In this document: positions 8,516 through 16,277 of the stretch, in pieces
Layout: every line of letters starts with the position of its first letter
How positions within the stretch are numbered: position 1 is the first letter of the stretch
Assembly (NCBI RefSeq): GCF_947648125.1
Contig: NZ_CANSMR010000006.1
Location: 62,001 to 126,000, forward strand
Reading direction: 5' to 3'
Origin: an uncultured Bradyrhizobium sp.
Lineage (GTDB): Bacteria > Pseudomonadota > Alphaproteobacteria > Rhizobiales > Xanthobacteraceae
Length of the DNA: 64,000 nt
Position numbers and translations under genes: made by a program
Notes under the pieces: generated by a model
What the model was told of the DNA's origin: nothing
The model's database searches: none
The model's input: the letters and a program-made list of their open reading frames with translations, nothing else

Positions 8516-8680
8516 ATGCGCGCGTTGCTTGCAAGATTTCTGCGTGATGACGTCGGCGCTACGGCGATTGAATACGCCATCATTGCCGGCGGCATCAGCA
8601 TCGTGATCGTCGCCGGCGTCAGAGGCATCGGCACCACTGTGAGCGGCCAGTTCACCGCCGTCAGTTCGGCATTCAAGTAA
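8516..8680 (+). CDS. Flp/Fap-type pilin
   Basis: A 54-aa prepilin. The start ATG at 8516 follows AGGAGC. The short positively charged leader MRALLARFLRDDVG is followed by ATAIEYAIIAGGISIVIVAG: the prepilin-peptidase site after Gly, the conserved Glu at +5 and the hydrophobic assembly helix of type IVb Flp pilins. Related proteins are subunits of tight-adherence (Tad) pili, but no cpa or tad assembly genes lie in this window. This copy is therefore an orphan that would depend on a machinery elsewhere. Confidence 0.85.
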   Translation: MRALLARFLRDDVGATAIEYAIIAGGISIVIVAGVRGIGTTVSGQFTAVSSAFK

Positions 8681-8767
8681 GCGCCACCGGACACGCTTCA
8701 CACTTTCTGATTCAGTCGCCTCCGCCGTCCCCATTCAGCGCGCGAAGCATCGCGATGCGTGACGACC

Positions 8768-9745
8768 TCAACCCGCCTTCTTCCTCGCCGCGGTGCCTTG
8801 CGCACGCGCGGCCTTCTCGGCCTTCTTCGGCTCCGGCTTGACGGCCTCCTTGGGCTCGCGCTTGCCGCTGCCCGAGATCGGCAGCAGCATCTCGCGCTGG
8901 CCCTCGATGCGCTTCTTCGGCTTCTTGCCCTTCGCCGCCTTTGCTTCAGCCTTGGCGGGAGCGGCCTGCTTCTCGTTGGCGAGGCTCTTCTTCAGCGCGT
9001 CCATTAGGTTGATGACATTGCCGCCGGTCTTCGCCGCGGGCTTGGCGATCTTGATGCCGTTGCGCTTCTGGTTGATCAGGTCGATCAGCGCCTGCTCGTA
9101 GCGATCCTCGAACTCCTCCGGATCGAACTCGGCGGACTTCTGCTCGACGATGTGCTTGGCGAGATCGAGCATATCCTTGGTGATCTTCACATCCTGGATG
9201 TCGTCGAAATATTCCTTCTCGCTGCGCACTTCATACGGGTAGCGCAACAGCGTGCCCATCAGCCCGTTGTCGAGCGGCTCGAGCGCGATGATGTGCTCGC
9301 GGTTGGTCAGCACGACGCGACCGATCGCGACCTTGTCCATACTGCGGATGGTCTCGCGGATAACCGCGAAGGCGTCGTGGCCGACCTTGCCGTCGGGAAC
9401 GAGATAATAGGGGCGGATCAGATAGCGGCTGTCGATCTCGCTGCGCGGCACGAATTCGTCGATCTCGATGGTGCGGGTCGAATCCAGCGCGATGTCGTCG
9501 AGCTCTTCCTTGGTGACCTCGATATAGGTGTCGGTGTCGACCTTGTAGCCTTTCATGATGTCGTCGGTGGAGACTTCCTCGCCGGTCTCCGCGTCGACCT
9601 TGGCGTATTTGATCCGGTGGCCGGTCTTGCGGTTGATCTGGTTGAAGGAGACCTTCTCGGTATCCGACGTCGCCGGGTACAGGGCAACCGGGCAAGTCAC
9701 GAGCGAAAGGCGCAAAAAGCCCTTCCAGTTGGCGCGGGGGGCCAT
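8768..9745 (-). CDS. ku: Ku protein for non-homologous end joining
   Basis: A 325-aa bacterial Ku homologue that binds DNA double-strand ends as a homodimer and recruits LigD. The start at 9745 is preceded by GGAG and yields MAPRANWKGFLRLSLVTCPV, the standard Ku opening. The core includes NQINRKTGHRIKYAKVDAETGEEV and the late VEQKSAEFDPEEFEDRYEQAL run that marks the end of the Ku domain (about residues 210-235). A Lys/Ala-rich basic tail (about 265-325) extends the protein, as in many rhizobial Ku proteins, and probably aids DNA threading. No ligD is nearby in this window. Confidence 0.95.
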   Translation of the reverse strand: MAPRANWKGFLRLSLVTCPVALYPATSDTEKVSFNQINRKTGHRIKYAKVDAETGEEVSTDDIMKGYKVDTDTYIEVTKEELDDIALDSTRTIEIDEFVPRSEIDSRYLIRPYYLVPDGKVGHDAFAVIRETIRSMDKVAIGRVVLTNREHIIALEPLDNGLMGTLLRYPYEVRSEKEYFDDIQDVKITKDMLDLAKHIVEQKSAEFDPEEFEDRYEQALIDLINQKRNGIKIAKPAAKTGGNVINLMDALKKSLANEKQAAPAKAEAKAAKGKKPKKRIEGQREMLLPISGSGKREPKEAVKPEPKKAEKAARAQGTAARKKAG

Positions 9746-9998
9746 GGGCAAAACTCCGATTACGCAACCGACGGAACGGTCAAGGATAACACCGGGATCC
9801 CCGGTTTGAAACAACGCGGCCCGGTGAATCTGGCAACGGCGTTAACCGTGGCCTCAGGCCTGCGCCCTTCGTTTGACGCGGCGGCGATGGCCGTTGGACA
9901 GCCGTCAAACGGCGGAACATCACTTCGGATCACCCGTTGGCCCTCCGCAGGGGGGCGGCAACCGCCGGAATTTCAGGCACTTAAGCAAACAGGTCGCC

Positions 9999-10151
9999 AT
10001 GGCAACGGAACGATACGGTCAGATCATCGAAACCCCGACCGAGGCGCGCCAGGCCGAGCCCGGACCTTCGGTTCTCGCGCTGCTCACGGCCTCGATCGGG
10101 CTCGCAGTCTTGATCCTCGGAATTGTCTGGTTCGCCCTTTTCCGGGTGTGA
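9999..10151 (+). CDS. Small single-pass membrane protein, hypothetical
   Basis: A 50-aa open frame beginning MATERYGQII, with one strong C-terminal membrane helix (about residues 25-47, LALLTASIGLAVLILGIVWFAL). Start choice rests on the ATG preceded by AGG and on the hydrophilic-then-hydrophobic organisation. It is divergent from ku. No function is assigned; its short tail-anchor-like layout is common among small rhizobial proteins. Confidence 0.55.
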   Translation: MATERYGQIIETPTEARQAEPGPSVLALLTASIGLAVLILGIVWFALFRV

Positions 10152-10582
10152 CGCTCCGACCGCGGTCTCCCGCAGGCGGGGTCTTGATTGTTAAACCGAG
10201 ATGCAAGCAGAGCCGCCACCATGCGCTCGTGGGGTGTGCGGTCGATCACGCCTGCATCTCGCCACGGCCGTCGCGCATGCGTTCGCATGGCATCCTCTGG
10301 CTCGACGGTTGGTTCGACGCGCGATGAGCGTCTGCTGTGCAGATCGCAATATCACGCAACTGAAGATTCCGGCGCGCGGACTGCTGCGGTCGCTGACGCT
10401 GTCGAGCAGAATTTTCTTGAGCCAAGACTTTGTCAGCCGGGACGTGAGCCAGGAATCGTCTTCGACGGCCCGCGCCTTCACGAGATTTTGCAGCGGAGAG
10501 GAGATCTGTGACGTGCGAAGCGAATTGCTGCCGCGACACGTCATGAGATCATCGAAATTGGCTGCTAGCTGATTTGAATCAG
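10152..10582. other. Intergenic stretch without a supported gene
   Basis: Overlapping open frames on both strands here have Arg/Ser/Cys-rich translations, no ribosome-binding sites and no recognisable motifs. I see no RNA gene or repeat. Confidence 0.4.
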
Positions 10583-10759
10583 ATGCGTCTTGAGCTTGAG
10601 ATGTTCTATCCGCAAGAAGAAAAAAACTCGCTGTTGGCGCGCCTCAAGGAGAAAAGCGTTTCAGGTGCGTTCGTCGGACTGACGCTGCTGGCGATGGCGG
10701 GGTGGATCTATCTTCTCAGCTCGATGTTCCTGAAATTCATGCTGTGGTGGTTCTCCTGA
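10583..10759 (+). CDS. Small single-pass membrane protein, hypothetical
   Basis: A 58-aa frame (MRLELEMFYPQEEKNSLL opening) with a charged N-terminal half and one C-terminal membrane helix at about residues 31-56 ending in an aromatic cluster (MLWWFS). A TTG at 10574 and an ATG at 10601 are alternative starts; none has a strong ribosome-binding site. Amino-acid balance favours a real protein over the neighbouring noise frames. Function unknown. Confidence 0.5.
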   Translation: MRLELEMFYPQEEKNSLLARLKEKSVSGAFVGLTLLAMAGWIYLLSSMFLKFMLWWFS

Positions 10760-10913
10760 GGCCCCTCGCTCTCGAGAACAACCGATGTGGGCGCCTGGTT
10801 ATTGTTGCGCCGTTTGATTGCACAAAAAATTCCAGCGGCTGAACATTCTTTCGGCGCGCGCAATCATGATGTCGTCACAACTCCGAATGTTAATAACATA
10901 AAATCTAACGTGG

Positions 10914-11120
10914 ATGAATGTGATGCTTCCTCCTGTTCTCATCCTTGCCGCGGCGTTCATCGCCGGCTTCTTCTCCGGTTTCGCCGCGCGCGCGTGGCGC
11001 TCGCGCAAGCGCCGCGCGCAATATCGGATCTATGCGCCGTATGTGGCGCCGTCAGCCGCCAAATCGTCGAGGCGGGAACAGCCGGTTACCGCATTCGGCC
11101 ACATGCGCCGCGCGTTCTAG
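10914..11120 (+). CDS. Small membrane protein with basic tail, hypothetical
   Basis: A 68-aa frame with an N-terminal hydrophobic segment LPPVLILAAAFIAGFFSGFAA (about residues 5-25) followed by a highly basic stretch (RAWRSRKRRAQYR). This is consistent with a signal-anchor whose tail faces the cytoplasm. A second ATG lies three codons in. The upstream sequence is AT-rich (TTAATAACATAAAATC), plausible promoter territory. Function unknown. Confidence 0.5.
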   Translation: MNVMLPPVLILAAAFIAGFFSGFAARAWRSRKRRAQYRIYAPYVAPSAAKSSRREQPVTAFGHMRRAF

Positions 11121-11277
11121 CGGGCTAACTCGACAGAGGTAGCGCGACAGTGTCGTGAGTTGGGGTTGGCGGGCGGCATGCGATCGGTCATCTTGCCTTC
11201 ATTGCAGCAGCCGGGCCGGGTTCGCGTGCCGGCTGGGTGCTGCCGTTGGCCTGCGCATCGTGAGGGAACTGGCACGC

Positions 11278-11553
11278 ATGAGTGATCTCAGGGGGCATTC
11301 GCCAAGGCGGTATGTCGTCGATGTCAGTGGACGGCGCGTGCTGGTCGGCCTCACGCTTGAGGAGACTTCGGAATTCGAGGGACTGGACACCTCGCTGCCG
11401 GTGCTGGGCGGGGAAGCCCAGGGTACGGAACTGATGCCGTCAGCCGTCGAGGGACGGTGGCTCGAGCTCTATGACAAGCACGACAAGGCCTGGATCAAGT
11501 GGAAGGCCGACCTGATGGCCGGGCAAGGCGGCAATTCACCCTTTTTTAACTAA
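11278..11553 (+). CDS. Conserved-looking small soluble protein, hypothetical
   Basis: A 91-aa acidic protein starting MSDLRGHSPRRYVVDVSGRRV. The segment VSGRRVLVGLTLEETSEFEGLD looks like a compact beta-rich fold, and a helical segment LELYDKHDKAWIKWKADLM follows. The open frame reaches further upstream (to 11155), but the extension is Cys/Arg-rich and unlikely to be coding. I do not recognise the family. The codon pattern and lack of low-complexity sequence support it as a gene. Confidence 0.55.
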   Translation: MSDLRGHSPRRYVVDVSGRRVLVGLTLEETSEFEGLDTSLPVLGGEAQGTELMPSAVEGRWLELYDKHDKAWIKWKADLMAGQGGNSPFFN

Positions 11554-11608
11554 GACCGGGCGATTTTGAGCGATACTGCCTGAGTGGGCGCGAACCGGAT
11601 ACTCACAG

Positions 11609-12025
11609 ATGTTTCAGCTGTTTTTGCGAACTCGCGCGCATGACCTGATCAGGTCGCGGCGTGGCGAGGAAGGTTTCAAGGCGCGCTCGGCCGAGCGCGA
11701 TGCCGAGACCGATCGCGCCCGGATCGGATCGATCATGGCTGCGATCGAAGCCGCGTTGCAGGCGGCCGAAAGCGAGCAATCCGGCCTTGGCCGCCGTGTC
11801 GACGATGTTCTGGCCCGCGCGGCGGTGACGCTGGGCAACGGCACCGACGAGTATCTGGAACGCGAGGCGCTTGACAACTATCATCAAGACCTGTTTGACG
11901 CCGAGATCTCCAACGGCCAGCGTCGGCTGAAGGAATTGGCGACCGAGATTGCGCACTTCAAGTTCATGAAGGCCGCGGTATTGAGCCGATTTCCGGACTA
12001 CAAACCTCCGGCCGCCAGCAACTGA
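11609..12025 (+). CDS. Hypothetical helical protein
   Basis: A 138-aa protein that is largely helical and charged (for example AERDAETDRARIGSIMAAIEAALQAAESEQSG), with a C-terminal segment ISNGQRRLKELATEIAHFKFMKAAVLSRFPDY. No membrane segment or signal peptide. It has no recognised domain. It sits between another small gene and the epimerase with about 100 nt on the downstream side, so it is probably not part of the EPS operons. Confidence 0.6.
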   Translation: MFQLFLRTRAHDLIRSRRGEEGFKARSAERDAETDRARIGSIMAAIEAALQAAESEQSGLGRRVDDVLARAAVTLGNGTDEYLEREALDNYHQDLFDAEISNGQRRLKELATEIAHFKFMKAAVLSRFPDYKPPAASN

Positions 12026-12125
12026 CGCGCCCCGCGGCCGCAACGCGAAGCCAGAAGCTGCGGCCCGCGCCTGACGGCGTATGCGGCCTGGTCGGGCGCA
12101 AGGCGAAAGGCACAGGCGAAACGTG

Positions 12126-13151
12126 GTGATCGCAGGCAATCTACTCGTCACGGGCTGCGCCGGCTTTATCGGCTTCCATCTGGCGGAGCATTTGCTGCGG
12201 GCAGGGCAGCCGGTCATCGGCATCGACAATCTCAACCAGTATTATGATCCGGCGCTCAAGCGTGCGCGGCTCGATCTGCTCAAGCAGCACCGTGGCTTCA
12301 CCTTCCTGGAGCTCGACCTCGCCGACCGCGCCGGAATGAAAGCGCTGTTCGAGCGCCATCGCTTCGAGGTCGTGATCCATCTCGCTGCCCAGGCCGGCGT
12401 GCGCTACTCCCTGCAGAACCCGCATGCCTACATGGATTCCAATCTGGATGGCTTCCTCAACGTCCTCGAGGGCTGCCGGCATACTGCGTGCAGGCATCTG
12501 CTGTTTGCGTCGTCATCGTCGGTCTACGGCGCCAACACCAAGCTGCCGTTCTCGGTCCACGACAACGTCGATCATCCGGTCAGCCTGTACGCGGCCACCA
12601 AGAAGGCCAACGAGCTGCTCGCCCATTCCTACAGCCACCTCTATCGCATCCCGACGACAGGGCTGCGGTTCTTCACCGTATATGGGACCTGGTATCGGCC
12701 GGACATGGCGCTCTATGCGTTCGCGGATGCGATCACCAGTGGGAAGCCGATCCAGCTGTTCAACAACGGCAACATGCGGCGCGACTTCACCTATGTCGAC
12801 GACGTGGTCGAGGCGATGGTGCGGCTGATCGGCCGCGCGCCCGAGGGCGACGTCAATTGGTCGGGAGCGCATCCCGATCCGGGTTCGAGCAAGGCGCCGT
12901 GGCGCGTCTACAACATCGGCAACTCCAGGCCGGAAGAACTGATGCATGTTGTGGCGCTGCTCGAGCAGGGCTTCGGCCGGCAGGCCGAAAAGCAGTTGTT
13001 GCCAATGCAACCTGGGGATGTCCTGGAGACGTCGGCCGATGTTTCCGATCTGGAGCGAGAGATCGGCTTTCGGCCGCAGACGCGGATCGAGGACGGCATT
13101 GCCAAATTTGTCGCCTGGTATCGGGCTTACCACAACGTCGATCGGACGTAG
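12126..13151 (+). CDS. NAD-dependent epimerase/dehydratase, UDP-glucuronate 4-epimerase-like
   Basis: An extended short-chain dehydrogenase of about 341 aa. It has the Rossmann motif GCAGFIG near the N-terminus, DNLNQYYDPALKRARL, which is characteristic of UDP-glucuronate 4-epimerases (LspL/Cap1J type), a SSSSVYG catalytic segment and the YAATK active-site Tyr-x3-Lys. The likely role is interconversion of UDP-GlcA and UDP-GalA for acidic surface polysaccharide. The GTG at 12126 gives the family-typical N-terminus; an ATG at 12081 in the same frame would add 15 Arg-rich residues and lacks a ribosome-binding site. It would use the UDP-GlcA made by the dehydrogenase at 60960-62267. Confidence 0.85.
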   Translation: MIAGNLLVTGCAGFIGFHLAEHLLRAGQPVIGIDNLNQYYDPALKRARLDLLKQHRGFTFLELDLADRAGMKALFERHRFEVVIHLAAQAGVRYSLQNPHAYMDSNLDGFLNVLEGCRHTACRHLLFASSSSVYGANTKLPFSVHDNVDHPVSLYAATKKANELLAHSYSHLYRIPTTGLRFFTVYGTWYRPDMALYAFADAITSGKPIQLFNNGNMRRDFTYVDDVVEAMVRLIGRAPEGDVNWSGAHPDPGSSKAPWRVYNIGNSRPEELMHVVALLEQGFGRQAEKQLLPMQPGDVLETSADVSDLEREIGFRPQTRIEDGIAKFVAWYRAYHNVDRT

Positions 13152-13212
13152 TGCGCTCCTTGCGAATTCCGGCTCGAGAAAAACCCGGCTCGGCGCGGAA
13201 CGGAGTGCGGCA

Positions 13213-13417
13213 ATGCGAGTTATCAGTAGTTTTGCGTTCGTGTCAGCCGCGATCATGTCCATCGCAATCGTTCCGGCGCACGCCATCGACGCCCAGGTCG
13301 CACGCGCCTGAATGCTTTGGTCGCGAGGGCGCGGCGAAGGATCTGCGCGACGATTGCAACAAAAGCGTCGCCAATGGCGGCAAGATGGGCAACGACACGT
13401 CTCCCAAATCGAAATAG
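13213..13417 (+). pseudogene. Frameshifted small secreted protein
   Basis: The ATG at 13213 opens a clean signal peptide (MRVISSFAFVSAAIMSIAIVPAHA), but the frame ends at a TGA at 13309-13311 after 32 residues. The +1 frame then continues sensibly from about 13310 (REGAAKDLRDDCNKSVANGGKMGNDT) to a TAG at 13415-13417. Joined, they give a mature domain of about 45 residues containing cysteines. A single-base indel near 13305 best explains this. A sequencing error or a truly split pair of peptides cannot be excluded. Confidence 0.5.
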
Positions 13418-14246
13418 CGCGCGAGCGCGACCCGCGTTGCGAATTAGCGATGCTTATGGCGGTTGGTCGAATCCGCTGCTGTACGCGTGGCAACCCTGCA
13501 AGTGCATGTGAGATGAGAACGCGAAGGCAGTTCGCTGCTTCTGCTGAAGCCGAAACGCGTCAGTACCACTCATTTTGAATTAGAACAGCATTGTCGCGTT
13601 CGGCCGAGGTCGAGGTGAATATCTTGCATGATCGAATATGTGGCGTTGATTCGTTCCGTCGCATTGTCAGGGCGGATCAGAACGCTCAGGTCTGCGGCCT
13701 CGATGTTTGAAACGGATCGAAACATTCTATGATCAATGCAGAAGACGCTGCGATCCATGCTGCTCGGTTCAACCTGTTATGCGCGGCAAGAAAAACCGAT
13801 TGATCGAAGCAGCAGATTTAGTGTGTGCACGCTGTGTCTGGTGGAATATCTGGTTCGAGGCTGGAACACCGCGTCAAGTCCCGAGCCTTTGACGCAGCGA
13901 CATTGTGATAGCCCGCAGGCGTGTCGCCGGTTTCGACGCCGATCGCTGCGATCAACGATCGTCAAATGATTTCATGCTCTTGGTCGCGCCTCATGGTTCG
14001 TTCCAGTTGCGCTCTTTGGCCGTGCGCCTCGTCGCTGCCGCTGACATCCCATCGCGACGACACATTTAAGGCCATCGTTCGAACATTTCGCGATCAGGTT
14101 GTGGAACCTGATTGAGAAAATTTAACGCGGAGCCACGTTCGTCGCAAACCTGCCCCATTAACCGCATTCCATGTGCGTGATCTAACACTGTCATCGAAAC
14201 TTCAATCACATCGCTCATACCCTTAACCGCAGAGCGAGGGCGCGCC
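13418..14246. other. Gene-poor stretch
   Basis: About 830 bases with visibly lower GC than the flanks. Short frames exist on both strands, but their translations are rich in Arg, Cys and Ser without family features. A minus-strand frame starting at 14218 is the least bad candidate and is not supported. No tRNA, repeat or hairpin terminator was recognised. Confidence 0.4.
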
Positions 14247-14459
14247 ATGAAGCAGCACAAAGTTCAACATTCGCATCAGCCAATCGAAGAGGCGTTGCTC
14301 GCGACCAATCAATCGCTGCGCAACGAAGTCGTTGCGCTGATGCTTGATATCGCCGCGTTGCGTGAGATCCATGAGCGGCCAGCCGCGTCTCGTTCGTTCG
14401 GCATGTCGCGTGAGCGGAACGCTCCACGCGTCGCGTTGCGCCGGGTTCACCACAGCTAA
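14247..14459 (+). CDS. Small coiled-coil protein A, hypothetical
   Basis: A 70-aa frame with a helical N-terminal half EEALLATNQSLRNEVVALML and a basic tail. The core L-A-x-N-x-x-LRN-x4-L-x-L-x5-LRE is also seen in the minus-strand frame at 14646-14831 (LVAENFELRNTAIELVLQ...LRE), so the two are probably paralogues. That shared pattern is the main support for both. A GAGGG sequence precedes the start. No function assigned. Confidence 0.5.
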   Translation: MKQHKVQHSHQPIEEALLATNQSLRNEVVALMLDIAALREIHERPAASRSFGMSRERNAPRVALRRVHHS

Positions 14460-14645
14460 AGTCCGTCAGCCTATCTCTCACCGAGCAGAAATTGCGGCCA
14501 CATCCAAGCCAGTGGGCGAGGGCGTCGGTGCTTGCCGCTGCGGACAATTCAATTTCAAATTGAAAAGCTGATCGAGCAAGATTCCCGGCACGGTCAGATC
14601 ATGCACGGCTCTTCGCACAAATCGGCACTGGCGAGGGCGAGGCAG

Positions 14646-14831
14646 TCAGTGTTGACGCATGGCCCTGCGCGTCACGACGTCAGAAAGGCGTTCGCGCAGG
14701 ATCCAGGTCTGCAACACGAGCTCGATGGCCGTATTTCGCAGCTCGAAATTCTCGGCGACAAGGCGTTCCAGGGCATCGGTCGCCTCGCTACACGCTGATT
14801 GGTTCCCCTCGAAGACCTTGAGATGCGCCAT
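14646..14831 (-). CDS. Small coiled-coil protein B, hypothetical
   Basis: A 61-aa frame, MAHLKVFEGNQSACSEATDA, then the helical block LVAENFELRNTAIELVLQTWILRERL. GAGGA precedes the ATG by a suitable distance. It shares the spaced N-x-x-LRN...LRE pattern with the plus-strand frame at 14247-14459. Both are short, helical and unaccompanied, consistent with a small regulatory or scaffold family. Function unknown. Confidence 0.5.
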   Translation of the reverse strand: MAHLKVFEGNQSACSEATDALERLVAENFELRNTAIELVLQTWILRERLSDVVTRRAMRQH

Positions 14832-15488
14832 AGTTTCGATCCTCGCAAAAAGTGTTGATCAGAGGTGGGCTCTGAAGGGCATCAGCGCTGGATAGTTCGT
14901 GGGTGATCGGGCGGTTGTGGCTCCGCCTCATGACTACCGGTAGCAAAGCGCTTAACTAACAACTTTTGGGCAGAGCAGCGAATGTTATGTGGAGCGAGGG
15001 TGGTCTTCAAGCGTGCTGAGGTTCTTGCGGGATTTAACGTATGTGTAACTATCGCTGCGAAGCCGCGCCCGCAAGCCGTCGGTTGCATGGGTTGCGGGAT
15101 TAATTCGCTGGAATTTTCCGAAACTTTTGCTTGATCTGCTGCGTAGATGACATTGACGGTCATGGCGCACTCGCAATCCGTCGGAGAACCGATTGGGTGT
15201 TCTCATTTGTCGATGCAAAGGGTGCGCCAGTTGTGAGGATTAACTTCTCATACGCAAAAAGTTGTATAACTTTTTCTGTCAGGGCCTTCTGCGCGGGAAT
15301 GAATGCTCACATATTTCGGTAACTAGCTTGTAGCTTCGGCATTTCTTCGCACAAAGTGTCGCTGCCGACGGCAAGTTCGAGGCTCCCGAAACGCCCCCGC
15401 GGAAATCCTCAATTTGAATTTCCTGTTGCATTTATATAGCTTATAGGCCATGCGATGTTTGCCAATCTTGGGGGCAATGAGATGACCA
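14832..15488. other. Gene-poor, AT-richer stretch
   Basis: About 650 bases without a supported gene. It becomes notably AT-rich near 15411-15450 (TATATAGCTTATAGG type sequence) just before the HTH protein, plausibly that gene's promoter. Frames on the minus strand at 14882-15218 have implausible composition. Confidence 0.4.
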
Positions 15489-15863
15489 ATGAGGCGTCAT
15501 TCAACTGACGAGATAACTTCCAAGGTCAAACAGGCCGAGGAACTCATGGCGCGGGGGCAGTCACAGGCCCAGGCGTGCAAGGTGCTGGGCGTTAGCGTGA
15601 TGACATTTCATCGCTGGCGTAAGCAGGAGGCTGCGCGCGGCCGTCAGGCGAATGGTACTGTCGCCGAATTCGCCGCTCACACCGAAGATCGAGATGGGAT
15701 CCCGCCCGTCCCCAGTCGTATTGATGAATTGCGGCTGGAAAATGAACGGCTGCGCCGGATCGTGACGGACCTGCTACTCGAGAAAATGAAGATCGAGGAG
15801 AAGCTTGCGCTCAGGTCCAGCGGCGGGAGCGGGTTGCCTCGCCGCGGTGAAGTCCAGAGCTGA
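15489..15863 (+). CDS. Transposase-OrfA-like helix-turn-helix protein, possibly domesticated
   Basis: A 124-aa protein with the IS3/IS911 OrfA layout: an N-terminal HTH (MARGQSQAQACKVLGVSVMT, then FHRWRK; about residues 20-46), a linker, and a leucine-zipper-like coil RIDELRLENERLRRIVTDLL (about 77-105). There is no OrfB integrase frame downstream, no recognisable terminal inverted repeats, and the gene is intact with a GAG-type ribosome-binding site. It precedes EPS block I by a few hundred bases. It could be an insertion-sequence remnant or a DNA-binding regulator recruited from one. Neither can be decided from sequence alone. Confidence 0.65.
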   Translation: MRRHSTDEITSKVKQAEELMARGQSQAQACKVLGVSVMTFHRWRKQEAARGRQANGTVAEFAAHTEDRDGIPPVPSRIDELRLENERLRRIVTDLLLEKMKIEEKLALRSSGGSGLPRRGEVQS

Positions 15864-15876
15864 CGAAGCTTACCCT

Positions 15877-16182
15877 TTAGTGGATACGTGGGGGCCTGGG
15901 CGCCAGCAGCAGCTGGTCGCTCAGATGCGCTTTCTCTGATCTTGCACGCAGATCTTCAAGGATCGGGCGTAGTCTGGCCTGCGCGAGGTCCAGACCTTTG
16001 ACGATGTCCTGATTCGGCATTTCAGCCGGAAACCGGGCCGATCGCAGCTTGGTTTCAACCGCCTTGACCAGCACTTCGACGTCGTCGCGGTGTTGGCCCG
16101 CGACGAGCTCGGCGCCCATCAGGCGTATCAAGTGAAGGAGCGCCACTAGCGCGGCTTCGGTTTCGCCAGCCGATGAACTCAT
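15877..16182 (-). CDS. Hypothetical helical protein
   Basis: A 101-aa mostly helical protein (MSSSAGETEAALVALLHLIR opening) ending RPPRIH. No signal peptide or membrane helix; a GAGAG site precedes the ATG. It is convergent with the HTH gene (14 nt apart) and divergent from the initiating sugar transferase, so its promoter probably overlaps the 16256-16271 palindrome region. Family not recognised. Confidence 0.55.
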   Translation of the reverse strand: MSSSAGETEAALVALLHLIRLMGAELVAGQHRDDVEVLVKAVETKLRSARFPAEMPNQDIVKGLDLAQARLRPILEDLRARSEKAHLSDQLLLAPRPPRIH

Positions 16183-16255
16183 GGATACTCTCTGCCTGAC
16201 ATTGCCGGCAGGCCTTGCGAGCTCACGACCTGCCTGATATTACACATGTGAATTG

Positions 16256-16271
16256 TTAACACGAATGTTAA
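16256..16271. promoter_or_regulatory. TTAACA-N4-TGTTAA palindrome upstream of the initiating sugar transferase
   Basis: A perfect 6-bp inverted repeat with a 4-bp spacer ends 6 nt before the sugar-transferase ATG. Its two TTAA cores are 12 bp apart. Similar TAAC/GTTA arrangements recur in other promoter regions of this locus (see 21071, 32973, 34286, 40129, 40255, 44519, 59275). The position suggests an operator overlapping the 5' untranslated region. Confidence 0.5.
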
Positions 16272-16277
16272 TTCCCG

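Noticed and set aside
8747-8758. GCATCGCGATGC palindrome after the ku gene as a terminator
   Set aside because: A 12-bp perfect palindrome without loop or T-run; too short to support a terminator call.
10191-10572. Overlapping frames of 90-120 codons on both strands
   Set aside because: Translations are Arg/Ser/Cys-rich, mutually overlapping, without ribosome-binding sites or family features.
14066-14218. Minus-strand frame of about 50 codons in the gene-poor region
   Set aside because: The AAGGG upstream is too close to the ATG, there is no recognisable motif, and it is no better than random frames nearby.
15400-15900. Complete insertion sequence around the OrfA-like gene
   Set aside because: No OrfB frame, no terminal inverted repeats and no target-site duplication could be found.
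16256-16271. Canonical CtrA site
   Set aside because: The TTAA cores are separated by 8 bp, not the 7 bp of the known consensus, so I report it only as similar geometry.
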